Assembly (NCBI GenBank): GCA_946621875.1 | Contig: CAMOOX010000001.1 | Location: forward strand, 10,348 to 74,347 | Direction: 5' to 3' | From: UBA1738 sp003453455 | GTDB lineage: Bacteria; Bacillota; Clostridia; UBA1381 | DNA length: 64,000 nt | Part shown: positions 51,552-60,405 of the stretch, one piece after another | Layout of the letters: each line of letters begins with the position of its first letter | Numbering within the stretch: the first letter of the stretch is position 1 | Position numbers and translations under genes: made by a program | Notes under the pieces: generated by a model | Told to the model about the DNA's origin: nothing | The model's database searches: none | The model's input: only the letters and a program-made list of their open reading frames with translations

Positions 51552-52733
51552 TTACTTCAAAGCATTTAAGAGTGCTTCGGTCATATTTGTCTCTTCCCAT
51601 TTTACGCCTAAATCTTCTCTTCCCATATGTCCGTAGGAGGAGAGTTTTTTGTAAATTGGTTTTCTTAAATCCAATTTTTCAATAATTGCGTGGGGTCTCA
51701 GGTCGAAAACTTTGTTTACAGCATCAGCAAGTGCCTCGTCTGAAACCTTTCCCGTGCCAAAAGTATCAATCATAACCGAAACGGGACGCGCAACACCTAT
51801 CGCATATGCAATCTGTACTTCGCATTTTTGGCAAAGACCTGCTGCAACAATATTTTTTGCAACCCAGCGTGCAGCATATGCAGCGCTTCGGTCAACCTTT
51901 GTTGGGTCCTTTCCCGAAAAAGCTCCGCCTCCGTGACGGGCGTAGCCACCGTAGGTATCAACAATTATTTTTCTCCCTGTAAGTCCTGAATCGCCCTGAG
52001 GACCGCCAACAACAAAGCGCCCAGTCGGGTTTATATAGTACTTTGTTTTATCTGTTAGGAGTTTTTCGTCAATCGTGGTTTTTACAACTTCCCGTATTAT
52101 GTCCTCTCGTATCTGCGAAAGAGAAACTTCTGGTGCGTGCTGTGAAGAAATTACAACAGTATCTACCGAAACAGGTTTTCCGTCTATATATTCGACTGTA
52201 ACCTGTGTTTTTCCATCGGGGCGAAGATAGGGCAAAGTGCCGTTTTTGCGCACTTCGGTAAGCTTTTTTGCAAGACGGTGCGCAAGAGATATGGGAAGCG
52301 GCATAAGCTCGGGCGTTTCGTCGCACGCATAGCCGAACATCATACCCTGGTCGCCTGCACCATTTGTATTTTCTATATCATTTTCGCCGTTTTTATTTTC
52401 AAACCCTTCATTTACACCCATTGCTATATCGGGCGACTGTTCATCAATAGCCGTTACAACGGCGCAGGTGTTGCCGTCAAAGCCGTATTTTGCACGGTCA
52501 TATCCGATTTCAATTATGGCGCCTCTTGCAACTTTCGGAAAATCAACATAACAACTTGTGGAAATTTCGCCCATTATAGAAACAATGCCTGTTGTGCAGG
52601 TTGTTTCGCAGGCAACTCGTGCGTTAGGGTCCTGTTTTAAAATTTCGTCTAATATTGCGTCGGAAATGCAGTCGCATATTTTATCAGGATGTCCTTCTGT
52701 GACCGATTCCGATGTAAATAACATTCGTTTCAT
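51552..52733 (-). CDS. metK: S-adenosylmethionine synthetase
   Basis: Makes SAM from methionine and ATP, 393 aa. Three in-frame starts are possible; the ATG at 52733 (AAGG about 10 nt upstream) gives MKRMLFTSESVTEGHPDK, the conserved N-terminus. Also present: GAGDQGMMFGYACDE, GGPQGDSGLTGRKIIVDTYG, GGGAFSGKDPTKVDRSAAY and the signature RPVSVMIDTFGTG. No SAM riboswitch (S-box) is seen in the short 5' region, unusual for Firmicutes where metK is often under one. Confidence 0.96.
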   Translation of the reverse strand: MKRMLFTSESVTEGHPDKICDCISDAILDEILKQDPNARVACETTCTTGIVSIMGEISTSCYVDFPKVARGAIIEIGYDRAKYGFDGNTCAVVTAIDEQSPDIAMGVNEGFENKNGENDIENTNGAGDQGMMFGYACDETPELMPLPISLAHRLAKKLTEVRKNGTLPYLRPDGKTQVTVEYIDGKPVSVDTVVISSQHAPEVSLSQIREDIIREVVKTTIDEKLLTDKTKYYINPTGRFVVGGPQGDSGLTGRKIIVDTYGGYARHGGGAFSGKDPTKVDRSAAYAARWVAKNIVAAGLCQKCEVQIAYAIGVARPVSVMIDTFGTGKVSDEALADAVNKVFDLRPHAIIEKLDLRKPIYKKLSSYGHMGREDLGVKWEETNMTEALLNALK

Positions 52734-52768
52734 AAGTAAAAAACCTTCTTTTCGCAAATTATGACATA

Positions 52769-52797
52769 ATTATAACATAAAATACCCCTTTTTGCAA
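52769..52797 (-). promoter_or_regulatory. Promoter of metK
   Basis: Minus strand TTGCAA (52792-52797), 17 nt, TATAAT (complement of 52769-52774), 36 nt upstream of ATG. The short leader leaves no room for a riboswitch. Confidence 0.7.
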
Positions 52798-52814
52798 TAG
52801 AATATAAAATATAC

Positions 52815-52843
52815 TTGAAAATATATATGCAATATGGTATAAT
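52815..52843 (+). promoter_or_regulatory. Promoter of nfeD operon
   Basis: TTGAAA (52815-52820), 17 nt, extended -10 TGGTATAAT (TATAAT 52838-52843). A perfect repeat ATGGCA-ATA-TGCCAT (52849-52863) lies exactly at the expected transcript start and may be an operator. Confidence 0.75.
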
Positions 52844-52892
52844 TCTATATGGCAATATGCCATTTTAACATAAGAAAGGCGGTGGATTTACT

Positions 52893-53312
52893 GTGGGATA
52901 TGTTTGGTTATTTTTTACAATCATGTTTGGCGTTTTGGAGGCTGTGACGGTACAGATAGTATCCATCTGGTTTGCAGGAGGAAGCGTGTGTGCAATGATT
53001 GCGTATGCACTTGGCGCAAGTGAACCTGTTCAGATAGTGGTTTTTGTTATATCGTCAGCAGTACTGCTGCTGCTAACCAGACCGTTTGTAAAAAAGATGA
53101 CAAAAGGGCAAAAGGTCAGCACCAATGCGGACAGCCTTATAGGCAAAACCGCAGTAGTTACCAAAAAAACCGATGAGCTTGGGCTTTTAGGCGAAGCAAG
53201 AGTCGGAGGAAGCGTATGGACGATTTGTTCCGCTGACGGCGCGCCAATCGAAGAAAACGAAAAAGTGACGGTCGAAAAAATAGAAGGCGTAAAGCTGATA
53301 GTTAGAAAGTAG
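52893..53312 (+). CDS. NfeD-like membrane protein
   Basis: A 139-aa NfeD short form: two or three membrane helices (about 5-70) followed by a soluble OB-fold (about 80-139, SLIGKTAVVTKKTDE, GGSVWTICSADGAPIEENEKV). GTG start with AAAGGCGGTGG. It partners with the SPFH protein encoded 8 nt downstream; NfeD-SPFH pairs organise membrane microdomains. No protease domain. Confidence 0.9.
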   Translation: MGYVWLFFTIMFGVLEAVTVQIVSIWFAGGSVCAMIAYALGASEPVQIVVFVISSAVLLLLTRPFVKKMTKGQKVSTNADSLIGKTAVVTKKTDELGLLGEARVGGSVWTICSADGAPIEENEKVTVEKIEGVKLIVRK

Positions 53313-53320
53313 GTAGAATT

Positions 53321-54214
53321 ATGGGATATTTATTTATTTTGGCAATACTTGTAATTGCACTGGTAATTACTAACATTAAAATAGTGCCTCAGGCACACGC
53401 TTATATTATAGAGCGTTTCGGCGGATATAGCCAAACTTGGGGAGTGGGACTTCATCTTAAAATCCCATTTATAGAAAAGATTTCAAAAAGGGTTAGCTTA
53501 AAGGAACATGTTGTGGACTTTCCGCCTCAGCCTGTTATCACAAAGGACAATGTAACTATGCAGATAGATACGGTTGTTTATTACCAGATTACCGACCCTA
53601 AGCTCTTTGCGTACGGCGTTGAGCGCCCTATGATGGCGATTGAAAACTTAACCGCAACAACGCTTCGTAATATAATCGGTGAGATGGAGCTTGATGAAAC
53701 ACTAACATCGCGTGATATAGTAAACACAAAAATGCGCTCAATTCTTGATGAGGCGACAGACCCGTGGGGAATTAAAATTAACCGCGTAGAGCTTAAAAAC
53801 ATCATTCCGCCGAGAGAGATTCAGGACGCAATGGAAAAGCAGATGAAAGCTGAGCGTGAGCGCCGTGAGTCGATTTTAAAGGCTGAGGGTGAGAAAAAGG
53901 CAGCAATTCTTATGGCAGAGGGTGAAAAGGAATCTGCAATACTCCGCGCCGAGGCTAAAAAGCAGGCGGCAATAAAGGAAGCAGAGGGTCAGGCTGAGGC
54001 AATAATCCGAGTTCAGACTGCCGTTTCAGAAGGTATAAGAAAAATCAATGAGGCAAATCCGAGCGAGGCATATATTGCAATCAAGTCTTTGGAAAGCTTT
54101 GAAAAGGCAGCAGACGGAAAAGCAACAAAGATTATTATACCGTCCAAAATTCAGGGAGTTGCGGGTCTTGCAACATCTTTAACAGAGCTTATAAAAGGAG
54201 AGAAGGATAAATAA
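53321..54214 (+). CDS. SPFH/stomatin-like (band 7) protein
   Basis: A 297-aa membrane-anchored protein. N-terminal helix (about 1-20), then the SPFH domain (about 24-190; IERFGGYSQTWGVGLHLKIPF, PPQPVITKDNVTMQIDTVVYYQI). A charged coiled coil with AEG repeats follows (about 190-240). It forms large oligomeric rings at the membrane. Together with NfeD it would act in membrane organisation or protease control (QmcA-like). It overlaps the next gene by 1 nt. Confidence 0.93.
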   Translation: MGYLFILAILVIALVITNIKIVPQAHAYIIERFGGYSQTWGVGLHLKIPFIEKISKRVSLKEHVVDFPPQPVITKDNVTMQIDTVVYYQITDPKLFAYGVERPMMAIENLTATTLRNIIGEMELDETLTSRDIVNTKMRSILDEATDPWGIKINRVELKNIIPPREIQDAMEKQMKAERERRESILKAEGEKKAAILMAEGEKESAILRAEAKKQAAIKEAEGQAEAIIRVQTAVSEGIRKINEANPSEAYIAIKSLESFEKAADGKATKIIIPSKIQGVAGLATSLTELIKGEKDK

Positions 54215-55038
54215 TGGCAGAAGAATGTATGCATAATTGTGAAAGCTGTGGGCAAAATTGCGGAAGCAAAGAGCCTCAAAGCTTTTTGGAAAAACCGCAC
54301 GAGCTTTCAAATATAAAAAAAGTCATAGGCGTAGTCAGCGGAAAAGGCGGTGTCGGAAAATCAATAGTGACCTCGCTTTTGGCGGTTATTATGCAAAGAA
54401 GAGGGTTTAATACGGCGATACTTGACGCCGATATAACAGGCCCTTCTATTCCAAAAACTTTTGGTATTTCAGGTAAAGTTGAAGGCACGGATAATGCGCT
54501 TTTTCCTGCAAAATCAAAAATGGGCACACAAATAATATCGACAAATATGCTGCTCGAAAAGGACACAGACCCGGTTATTTGGCGAGGCCCTGTAATTGCA
54601 GGGGTTGTTAAACAATTCTGGACAGATGTAATCTGGAAAGATGTCGATTTTATGTTTGTGGATATGCCGCCCGGAACAGGCGATGTTCCGCTTACTGTCT
54701 TCCAATCTCTGCCTATATCAGGAATAGTGGTTGTGACTTCCCCACAAGAGCTTGTGGGTATGGTGGTTAAAAAGGCTGTGAAAATGGCAGAAATGATGAA
54801 AATTCCCGTTTTAGGCGTAGTTGAAAATATGTCATACTTTGAATGTCCCGACTGTCACAAAAAGCACAGTATTCTCGGCGAAAGCCGAATAGCGGATTTT
54901 GCAAAAGAAGAGGGCATTGAAACTATTTCAAAAATCCCGCTTGACAGTAAACTGGCAAGCGCCTGTGACAAGGGAATGATTGAGCTTTTTGAGGGCGATT
55001 GGCTCGATGACTTGGCGGATAAAATTGAGAAATTGTAG
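54214..55038 (+). CDS. Mrp/NBP35-family Fe-S carrier ATPase
   Basis: P-loop ATPase of 274 aa that carries Fe-S clusters to apoproteins. The N-terminus has a cysteine-rich tag (CMHNCESCGQNC). Walker A SGKGGVGKS (about 42-50), switch DADITGPSIP, VDMPPGTGD, and the C-terminal CxxC in ECPDCHKKH (about 210-219) that bridges clusters in the dimer. It starts overlapping the SPFH stop (TAATG). Linkage of an Fe-S carrier to an SPFH/NfeD pair is worth noting. Confidence 0.94.
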   Translation: MAEECMHNCESCGQNCGSKEPQSFLEKPHELSNIKKVIGVVSGKGGVGKSIVTSLLAVIMQRRGFNTAILDADITGPSIPKTFGISGKVEGTDNALFPAKSKMGTQIISTNMLLEKDTDPVIWRGPVIAGVVKQFWTDVIWKDVDFMFVDMPPGTGDVPLTVFQSLPISGIVVVTSPQELVGMVVKKAVKMAEMMKIPVLGVVENMSYFECPDCHKKHSILGESRIADFAKEEGIETISKIPLDSKLASACDKGMIELFEGDWLDDLADKIEKL

Positions 55039-55041
55039 AAT

Positions 55042-55075
55042 AAAAAAAGAAATTGCATAAGCAATTTCTTTTTTT
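55042..55075. terminator. Bidirectional terminator between mrp and xer
   Basis: Stem AAAAAAAGAAATTGC (55042-55056) / GCAATTTCTTTTTTT (55061-55075) with a 4-nt loop; serves both strands. Confidence 0.92.
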
Positions 55076-56129
55076 ATTCGCTATCATCAGGCAGTTTTAA
55101 AACATCAAGATTTTGCATAACCTCGCGCCGTTTCTGACTGCTATACTGAGCATAGTATTTGTGAGTGACCTCAATATTTTTGTGTCCCATAAGCTCGGCA
55201 ACCATCTTTATATCGACTCCGTCTTCTAAAAGTCGGCAGGCAAAGGTGCGCCTTAAAGCATGGGGGCGCGTTTTGTCAGGGTGTGTTATGCCTACGGCAT
55301 GACAGTAGTTTTTGAGCATTTTTTCGACTGCCGCAGTAGTCAGCGCCTTTCCTGTACGCCCTAAGAATAAAGGTCCTGAATCACGGACGGGATTTTTGTC
55401 CTTTACAAGATAATCATATATTACATTGCTTACCTGCACAGGCATAAAAATCTCCTGCTGGTCGCCGCCCTTTCGTGTTACAATAAAAGACTGCGTATCA
55501 AAATCAATATCGGTAACTTGCAGGTTTACCAACTCGCTGACGCGTATCCCGGTGCCCAAATATGTAGTAAAGATTGCTATATCTCGTTCCTTTTTGTTCT
55601 TGTATTCTGTAAGAGTTCTGCCTTCAAAGTATTTTTCGCCGTTGTAAATAACATCAATAAGCTGCATAGTTTCCATACTTGTTAGGGGCTTTTTTATTTT
55701 TTGATGCAGTTTTGCAAAATCCACTTTATCGGTCACATTCTGCGAAATCTGTTCGGTTTTATAAAGGTAAATGAAAAGTCCGCGAACAGCTGAAAGCTTG
55801 CGGTTTATTCCGTATGCGGAGTTTCTGCATATTCGTTTTACGGGGCGCCCTGCCGGAGATAAGTATTCGGTTTCATATTCACGAAGGTATGCCTTAAAGC
55901 GTATCAGGTCGCTTGGTGTGACCTTTTCCATATCGGAGGGCGTAAAATCCTCATTTTTTTTGATATTGCGGAATTTAAACTGCCTTAAATAATTGAGAAA
56001 AATTCGCACATCAATACTGTATCCGAGCTGAGTGTTTATGCTTTCGCCCGTATAATATTCCTCAATGTACGCAAAAACAAAATCAGGGAGTTCATTTAAA
56101 TAATTGCCCAGATAGTGACGCTTTGCCAT
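55074..56129 (-). CDS. Tyrosine recombinase, XerS-like
   Basis: A 351-aa tyrosine recombinase. N-terminal SAM-like core-binding domain (about 10-130; LPDFVFAYIEEYYTGESIN). Catalytic residues are all present: Arg in GTGIRVSEL, Lys in TRKGGDQQE, HxxR in HALRRTF, His in MGHKNIEVT and Tyr in YYAQY near the C-terminus. The length (about 50 aa longer than XerC/D) and N-terminal pattern resemble the single-recombinase XerS of streptococci. It stands alone between core genes with no phage genes, so it is more likely the chromosome-dimer resolvase than an integrase. Confidence 0.8.
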   Translation of the reverse strand: MAKRHYLGNYLNELPDFVFAYIEEYYTGESINTQLGYSIDVRIFLNYLRQFKFRNIKKNEDFTPSDMEKVTPSDLIRFKAYLREYETEYLSPAGRPVKRICRNSAYGINRKLSAVRGLFIYLYKTEQISQNVTDKVDFAKLHQKIKKPLTSMETMQLIDVIYNGEKYFEGRTLTEYKNKKERDIAIFTTYLGTGIRVSELVNLQVTDIDFDTQSFIVTRKGGDQQEIFMPVQVSNVIYDYLVKDKNPVRDSGPLFLGRTGKALTTAAVEKMLKNYCHAVGITHPDKTRPHALRRTFACRLLEDGVDIKMVAELMGHKNIEVTHKYYAQYSSQKRREVMQNLDVLKLPDDSE

Positions 56130-56137
56130 AGAATACT

Positions 56138-56145
56138 CCCCCCCC
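56138..56145 (-). promoter_or_regulatory. Eight-G tract forming the SD of the xer gene
   Basis: On the minus strand AAGGGGGGGGAG with 8 consecutive G, 8 nt from the ATG at 56129. Homopolymers of this length can slip at replication; a change would alter SD spacing. Confidence 0.6.
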
Positions 56146-56166
56146 TTACACTTAATTTTGAAACAA

Positions 56167-56195
56167 TTATATATTTTTTTTTGGTATTTTTCAAT
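56167..56195 (-). promoter_or_regulatory. Promoter of the xer gene
   Basis: Minus strand TTGAAA (complement of 56190-56195), 17 nt, TATAAT (complement of 56167-56172), about 38 nt before the ATG. Confidence 0.72.
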
Positions 56196-56211
56196 AAAAA
56201 TTGCTGAATTG

Positions 56212-56231
56212 TAATATTATTTTTATATTAC
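56212..56231. repeat. AT-rich inverted repeat between xer and asp23
   Basis: GTAATAT (56212-56218), 6-nt centre, ATATTAC (56225-56231). It lies between divergent promoters and could be a regulator site. It does not look like a published dif core. Confidence 0.4.
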
Positions 56232-56303
56232 CTATGGACTAAATGGAAATAATATAGTAAAATATATTTGTAGAATTGTATTCAAAACGGAAAGGGTGAT
56301 AGA

Positions 56304-56660
56304 ATGTCAATTTTGATTAACAGCAGTTTGGGTGAAGTGTCGGTTGATAACAATGTCGTCGCATCTATTGCAGGCGCAGTAGCAACAAAATGCTACGGCG
56401 TTGTGGGTATGGCTGCAAAAAATAAAAAAGACGGCGTTATAAGACTTTTAAAAAGAGATAATATGTCAAGGGGAATATCGGTCAGTGTTTCTGAAAATGG
56501 GATAGTTATTGACCTTCATATTATTGTTGAATACGGAGTTAATATAAACGCAATATGTGACAGTATTGTGCATAATGTTCAGTATCAGCTTGAACATAAT
56601 ACGGGACTAAAAGTAACCAAAGTGAATGTTTTGGTTGAATCTGTGAGAGTTAAGGAGTAG
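56304..56660 (+). CDS. Asp23/Gls24 envelope-stress protein
   Basis: A 118-aa Asp23-family protein; contains GEVSVDNNVVASIAGAVATKCYG, GVVGMAAK, and the later KVTKVNVLVESVRVKE. In staphylococci it is anchored at the membrane and linked to cell-wall stress. In many Firmicutes it precedes fakA (yloU-yloV), as it does here with 5 nt between. SD AAAGGGTG. Confidence 0.93.
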   Translation: MSILINSSLGEVSVDNNVVASIAGAVATKCYGVVGMAAKNKKDGVIRLLKRDNMSRGISVSVSENGIVIDLHIIVEYGVNINAICDSIVHNVQYQLEHNTGLKVTKVNVLVESVRVKE

Positions 56661-56665
56661 CAAAT

Positions 56666-58273
56666 ATGATAGACGGAAAATTGCTTGCACAGATGTTTTT
56701 GTCCGGTGCAAATAATTTATATAATAATCGCCAATTAGTAGATGAACTTAATGTTTTTCCCGTTCCTGACGGTGATACGGGAACGAATATGTCAATGACT
56801 GCGCAGAATATGGCAAAATCACTTTTGGAGGTACAGTCCGATTCTGTTACAAGAATAGCGGACATTATGTCCTTTGCAACTTTAAGGGGTGCAAGGGGTA
56901 ATTCTGGTGTTATCCTGTCGCAGTTTTTCAGAGGCATTGCAAAAAGTTTAAAAGGAAAAAACGAATGCGATGCACATGAGCTTGCAGAAGCTCTTATGCA
57001 AGGCTCGGAGGTTGCATATAATGCTGTAATGAACCCTACCGAGGGAACTATTCTGACTGTTGCAAAGGCGGCGGCAAAGGCAGCGGAAAGTGCGGAAAAT
57101 GATGTTTTAGCGGTATTTACAGCGGCGGCAGAGGAAGGAAAGGCAACTCTTTTAAAAACACCTGAAATGCTTCCTACACTTAAAAAAGCGGGTGTTGTTG
57201 ACGCAGGCGGTCAAGGCTGGGTATTTATTTTGGAGGGAGCTTTATACTACTTAAAAACGAGCAAAATCATAGAATGCGATAAAAAAGACGAACCTGAAAA
57301 GAACCAAAAAACCGAATCAGCGCAGAAAAAGGTAAGCGATCAGAATATTAAGTTTATGTACTGCACGGAATTCATAGTAGAAAAGCGCGAGAGTGGTGCA
57401 GATGTGCTGAATTTCAAGCACGCAATTGAAAAAATCGGGGATTCCATGCTGGTAATTGACGATGACGATATAGTGAAGGTGCATATTCATACCAATAACC
57501 CCGGATTTGTGCTTGAAAATGCAATAAAGCTCGGAACAATGATAAACATAAAAATCGATAATATGAAGCATCAGCACCAGTCCCTTATTGAAAAGGAAGA
57601 GCCTGAAAAAGAGGAAAAGGAATACGGATTTGTGACAGTATGCGCAGGCGAAGGGATAGCTAAAATTTTTAAGGATTTAGGAGCCGATTCCATTATTGAG
57701 GGCGGTCAGACGATGAACCCAAGCACCGATGATATTTTAAAAGCTGCAAGCGGCATAAATGCAAAAACAATATTTGTTTTTCCTAATAATAAGAATATCA
57801 TTCTTGCGGCAAATCAGGCTATGGAAATCTCGCAAAAACATATTGTTGTTATTCCTACAAAATCTATTCCCGAAGGCGTTTGCGCTATGATGAAATTCAG
57901 CAGTGCAAAAAGCGAAAAGGACAACGAAGCGGCAATGAATAAGGCAGCAAAGAATGTGACTGCCGCGCAGATTACCTTTGCCGTGCGCGATACCGAGTCA
58001 GATGGCAAAACAATTAAAAAGGACGATATTTTAGGTATATCCGGCGGAAAAATAAAGGAAGTCGGTAAAAACCCACAAGATGTACTTTTGGGCATTTTAG
58101 ACGGAATTGTAACAGACGACAGCGAATTTATAACTATATATTATGGCGAGGACATAAAAAAGGAAGATGCAGAGACTGCGGCAGAAAAAATAGAGGAAAA
58201 GTTCGAGGATGCGGAAGTATTTGTAAAGTATGGAGGACAACCGCTTTACTACTATATAATTTCTGTTGAATAG
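56666..58273 (+). CDS. fakA: Fatty-acid kinase catalytic subunit FakA (YloV)
   Basis: A 535-aa kinase with N-terminal DAK2/DhaL domain (DELNVFPVPDGDTGTNMS, about 25-42; GARGNSGVILSQF) and a C-terminal domain for binding FakB. It phosphorylates fatty acids held by a FakB (DegV) partner, supplying phospholipid synthesis. No degV/fakB gene lies in this window. It follows asp23 as in Bacillus yloU-yloV and is 3 nt ahead of recG, matching the Bacillus order. Confidence 0.92.
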   Translation: MIDGKLLAQMFLSGANNLYNNRQLVDELNVFPVPDGDTGTNMSMTAQNMAKSLLEVQSDSVTRIADIMSFATLRGARGNSGVILSQFFRGIAKSLKGKNECDAHELAEALMQGSEVAYNAVMNPTEGTILTVAKAAAKAAESAENDVLAVFTAAAEEGKATLLKTPEMLPTLKKAGVVDAGGQGWVFILEGALYYLKTSKIIECDKKDEPEKNQKTESAQKKVSDQNIKFMYCTEFIVEKRESGADVLNFKHAIEKIGDSMLVIDDDDIVKVHIHTNNPGFVLENAIKLGTMINIKIDNMKHQHQSLIEKEEPEKEEKEYGFVTVCAGEGIAKIFKDLGADSIIEGGQTMNPSTDDILKAASGINAKTIFVFPNNKNIILAANQAMEISQKHIVVIPTKSIPEGVCAMMKFSSAKSEKDNEAAMNKAAKNVTAAQITFAVRDTESDGKTIKKDDILGISGGKIKEVGKNPQDVLLGILDGIVTDDSEFITIYYGEDIKKEDAETAAEKIEEKFEDAEVFVKYGGQPLYYYIISVE

Positions 58274-58276
58274 CTT

Positions 58277-60301
58277 ATGAAAAGCATAGAAACCTTACGG
58301 GGCGCAGGACCTTCAAGAACAAAAATCTTTGAAAAAAAGGGAATAAAAACGGTAGAGGAACTTTTGTACTATTTTCCGAGGGCATATGAGGACAGAACGC
58401 ATTTCTGCGACATAAAAGATGCTAATGATGGGGAATTTGTGTGCATTTGCGCTACCGTTTATTCTCCTGCCCGCGAAACCCGCATAAGGAAAAATTTTAC
58501 AATATACCAAATGACGGTATTTGATGATTCGGGACAAATAAAGGTTTTATGGTACAATAACCGTTTTGTAAAAGGTGCATTTAAAACGGGTGATAATGTT
58601 CTGTTTTACGGCAAAGTGTCTGTAAAAGGACGGCAAAAACAACTTGAAAATCCCATTTATGAACAGCAGGAAAAACAGCGCTTTATCGGAAAAATTGTGC
58701 CTATTTATCCGCTTTCGGGGAATCTTACGCAAAAGGTTGTCGCATCTTTGATGGAGGAGGCGATAAAAAGCGCAGGCACTTTATCCGAATATATTCCAAG
58801 CGCTATTCGGCAAAAATACGGAATAAGCGAAATAAATTATGCTATGAAAAACATACATTTTCCCGAAACCTTTTATGATTATCAGGCGGCACGGAAAAGA
58901 TTTGTTTTTGAGGAGCTTTTTCTTCTGCGCTTAGCGCTGTCAGCAAGACGTAAAACAAACGAAAAGCAAAAAAGAACACCCTTTTCTGATACAGAATGTG
59001 TCAATGAATTTGTAAATTCACTTTCCTATACTCTTACCAATGCCCAAAAGCGCGTTTTGGGCGAGATTTTGGCGGATTTTAAGAAAAATACCGCGATGAA
59101 CAGGCTTTTGGAGGGCGATGTCGGCTCAGGTAAAACCGTTGTTGCGGCGGCGGCTATGTTTGTGGCGTACAAAAACGGCTATCAGTCTGTTATAATGGCA
59201 CCAACAGAAATTCTTGCATTTCAGCATTTTGAAACATTTTCAAAGTTTTTTTTGGGAACAGATATAAAAATTGCTCTGCTTACCAAAAGCACAAAGAATA
59301 AGCAGCAGATGTATGAAAAAATACAAACAGGTGAGTATGATATAGTAATTGGCACAAATGCCGTAATTTCGGACAAAGTAGCATATAAAAATCTTGGACT
59401 TTGCGTAACGGATGAACAGCATCGTTTTGGTGTTTCGCAAAGGGCAAGATTATCTGAAAAGGGCGAAAATCCAAATAGCCTGATAATGACGGCAACGCCT
59501 ATTCCGAGAACGCTTTCCCTAATACTTTACGGCGATTTGGACATATCTGTTTTGGACGAGATGCCCCCGGGACGAAAGCCTGTTTTAACCTATGCTGTTG
59601 GCGAAAATATGAGGGAAAGGGTTTATGCCTTTGTCAGGAAAAATGTAGAAAACGGTATGCAGGCATATGTTGTATGTCCCCTTATTGAAGAAAGCGAAAC
59701 ACAGGACTTAAAAAATGCAAAAAGCATTTTTGATGGACTTATAAAGAAATTCCCTGATTTAAAAATCGGACTTATGCACGGTAAAATGAAAGCGTCCGAA
59801 AAGGACGCTGTAATGCAGGATTTTTTAGATGCAAAAACAAGCATACTTGTTTCAACCACGGTTATTGAAGTAGGAGTAAATGTTCCCAATAGTAATATTA
59901 TGATTATTGAAAATGCAGAGCGGTTCGGACTTGCAACACTTCATCAGCTTCGCGGCAGGGTAGGAAGAGGAAATGAGCAGGCATACTGCATTATGATAGC
60001 TGAGACAAGCAGTGAGCTTATAAAAAAGCGTATGAAAACTATGTGCCAGTCAAATGACGGTTTCTATATTTCTGAACAGGACTTAAAATTAAGAGGACCG
60101 GGAGATTTTTTCGGTACCCGTCAGCATGGTCTTCCTGAAATGAAGATTGCAAATCTTGTCACTGACGCTGAAATTTTGAAGCTTGCAAACAGTGCGGTTT
60201 CTGATATTTTGGAAAAATCCGCAGAAATAAACCAAAAGGAAGAAGAAGTGCTCTTTAAAAAGGTATCGGAGGTTATACCTGAAAGTGTCATTTTGAATTA
60301 G
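58277..60301 (+). CDS. recG: ATP-dependent DNA helicase RecG
   Basis: Fork-reversal and branch-migration helicase, 674 aa. The N-terminal wedge/OB-fold (about 50-150, FVCICATVYSPARETR) grips the fork. Helicase motifs: Walker A GDVGSGKTVV, DEQHRFGVSQRARL (motif II, DEQH), MTATPIPRTL (motif III), and QLRGRVGRGNEQAYC. It starts 3 nt after fakA. It belongs to the yloU-fakA-recG-rsmD-coaD genome neighbourhood of Firmicutes. Confidence 0.95.
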   Translation: MKSIETLRGAGPSRTKIFEKKGIKTVEELLYYFPRAYEDRTHFCDIKDANDGEFVCICATVYSPARETRIRKNFTIYQMTVFDDSGQIKVLWYNNRFVKGAFKTGDNVLFYGKVSVKGRQKQLENPIYEQQEKQRFIGKIVPIYPLSGNLTQKVVASLMEEAIKSAGTLSEYIPSAIRQKYGISEINYAMKNIHFPETFYDYQAARKRFVFEELFLLRLALSARRKTNEKQKRTPFSDTECVNEFVNSLSYTLTNAQKRVLGEILADFKKNTAMNRLLEGDVGSGKTVVAAAAMFVAYKNGYQSVIMAPTEILAFQHFETFSKFFLGTDIKIALLTKSTKNKQQMYEKIQTGEYDIVIGTNAVISDKVAYKNLGLCVTDEQHRFGVSQRARLSEKGENPNSLIMTATPIPRTLSLILYGDLDISVLDEMPPGRKPVLTYAVGENMRERVYAFVRKNVENGMQAYVVCPLIEESETQDLKNAKSIFDGLIKKFPDLKIGLMHGKMKASEKDAVMQDFLDAKTSILVSTTVIEVGVNVPNSNIMIIENAERFGLATLHQLRGRVGRGNEQAYCIMIAETSSELIKKRMKTMCQSNDGFYISEQDLKLRGPGDFFGTRQHGLPEMKIANLVTDAEILKLANSAVSDILEKSAEINQKEEEVLFKKVSEVIPESVILN

Positions 60302-60348
60302 AATACGATGTTTTTTTGCAAAAAAATACTAAAAATTTCAAAAAAAGA

Positions 60349-60377
60349 TTGACGATTTCAAAAATATAAGGTACAAT
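60349..60377 (+). promoter_or_regulatory. Promoter of rsmD
   Basis: TTGACG (60349-60354), 17 nt, TACAAT (60372-60377), 28 nt before the rsmD ATG. The 104-nt gap from recG otherwise holds only A/T tracts. Confidence 0.7.
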
Positions 60378-60405
60378 ACTAAGGTAAGTACCCGTTGGAG
60401 GAACT

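Noticed and set aside
52734..52892. Possible SAM riboswitch between metK and nfeD
   Set aside because: The region is short, AT-rich and filled by two divergent promoters; none of the S-box stems are present.
55074..56129. Xer recombinase as sign of an integrated element
   Set aside because: No attachment-site repeats, phage or plasmid genes, or tRNA next to it; both neighbours are core genes.
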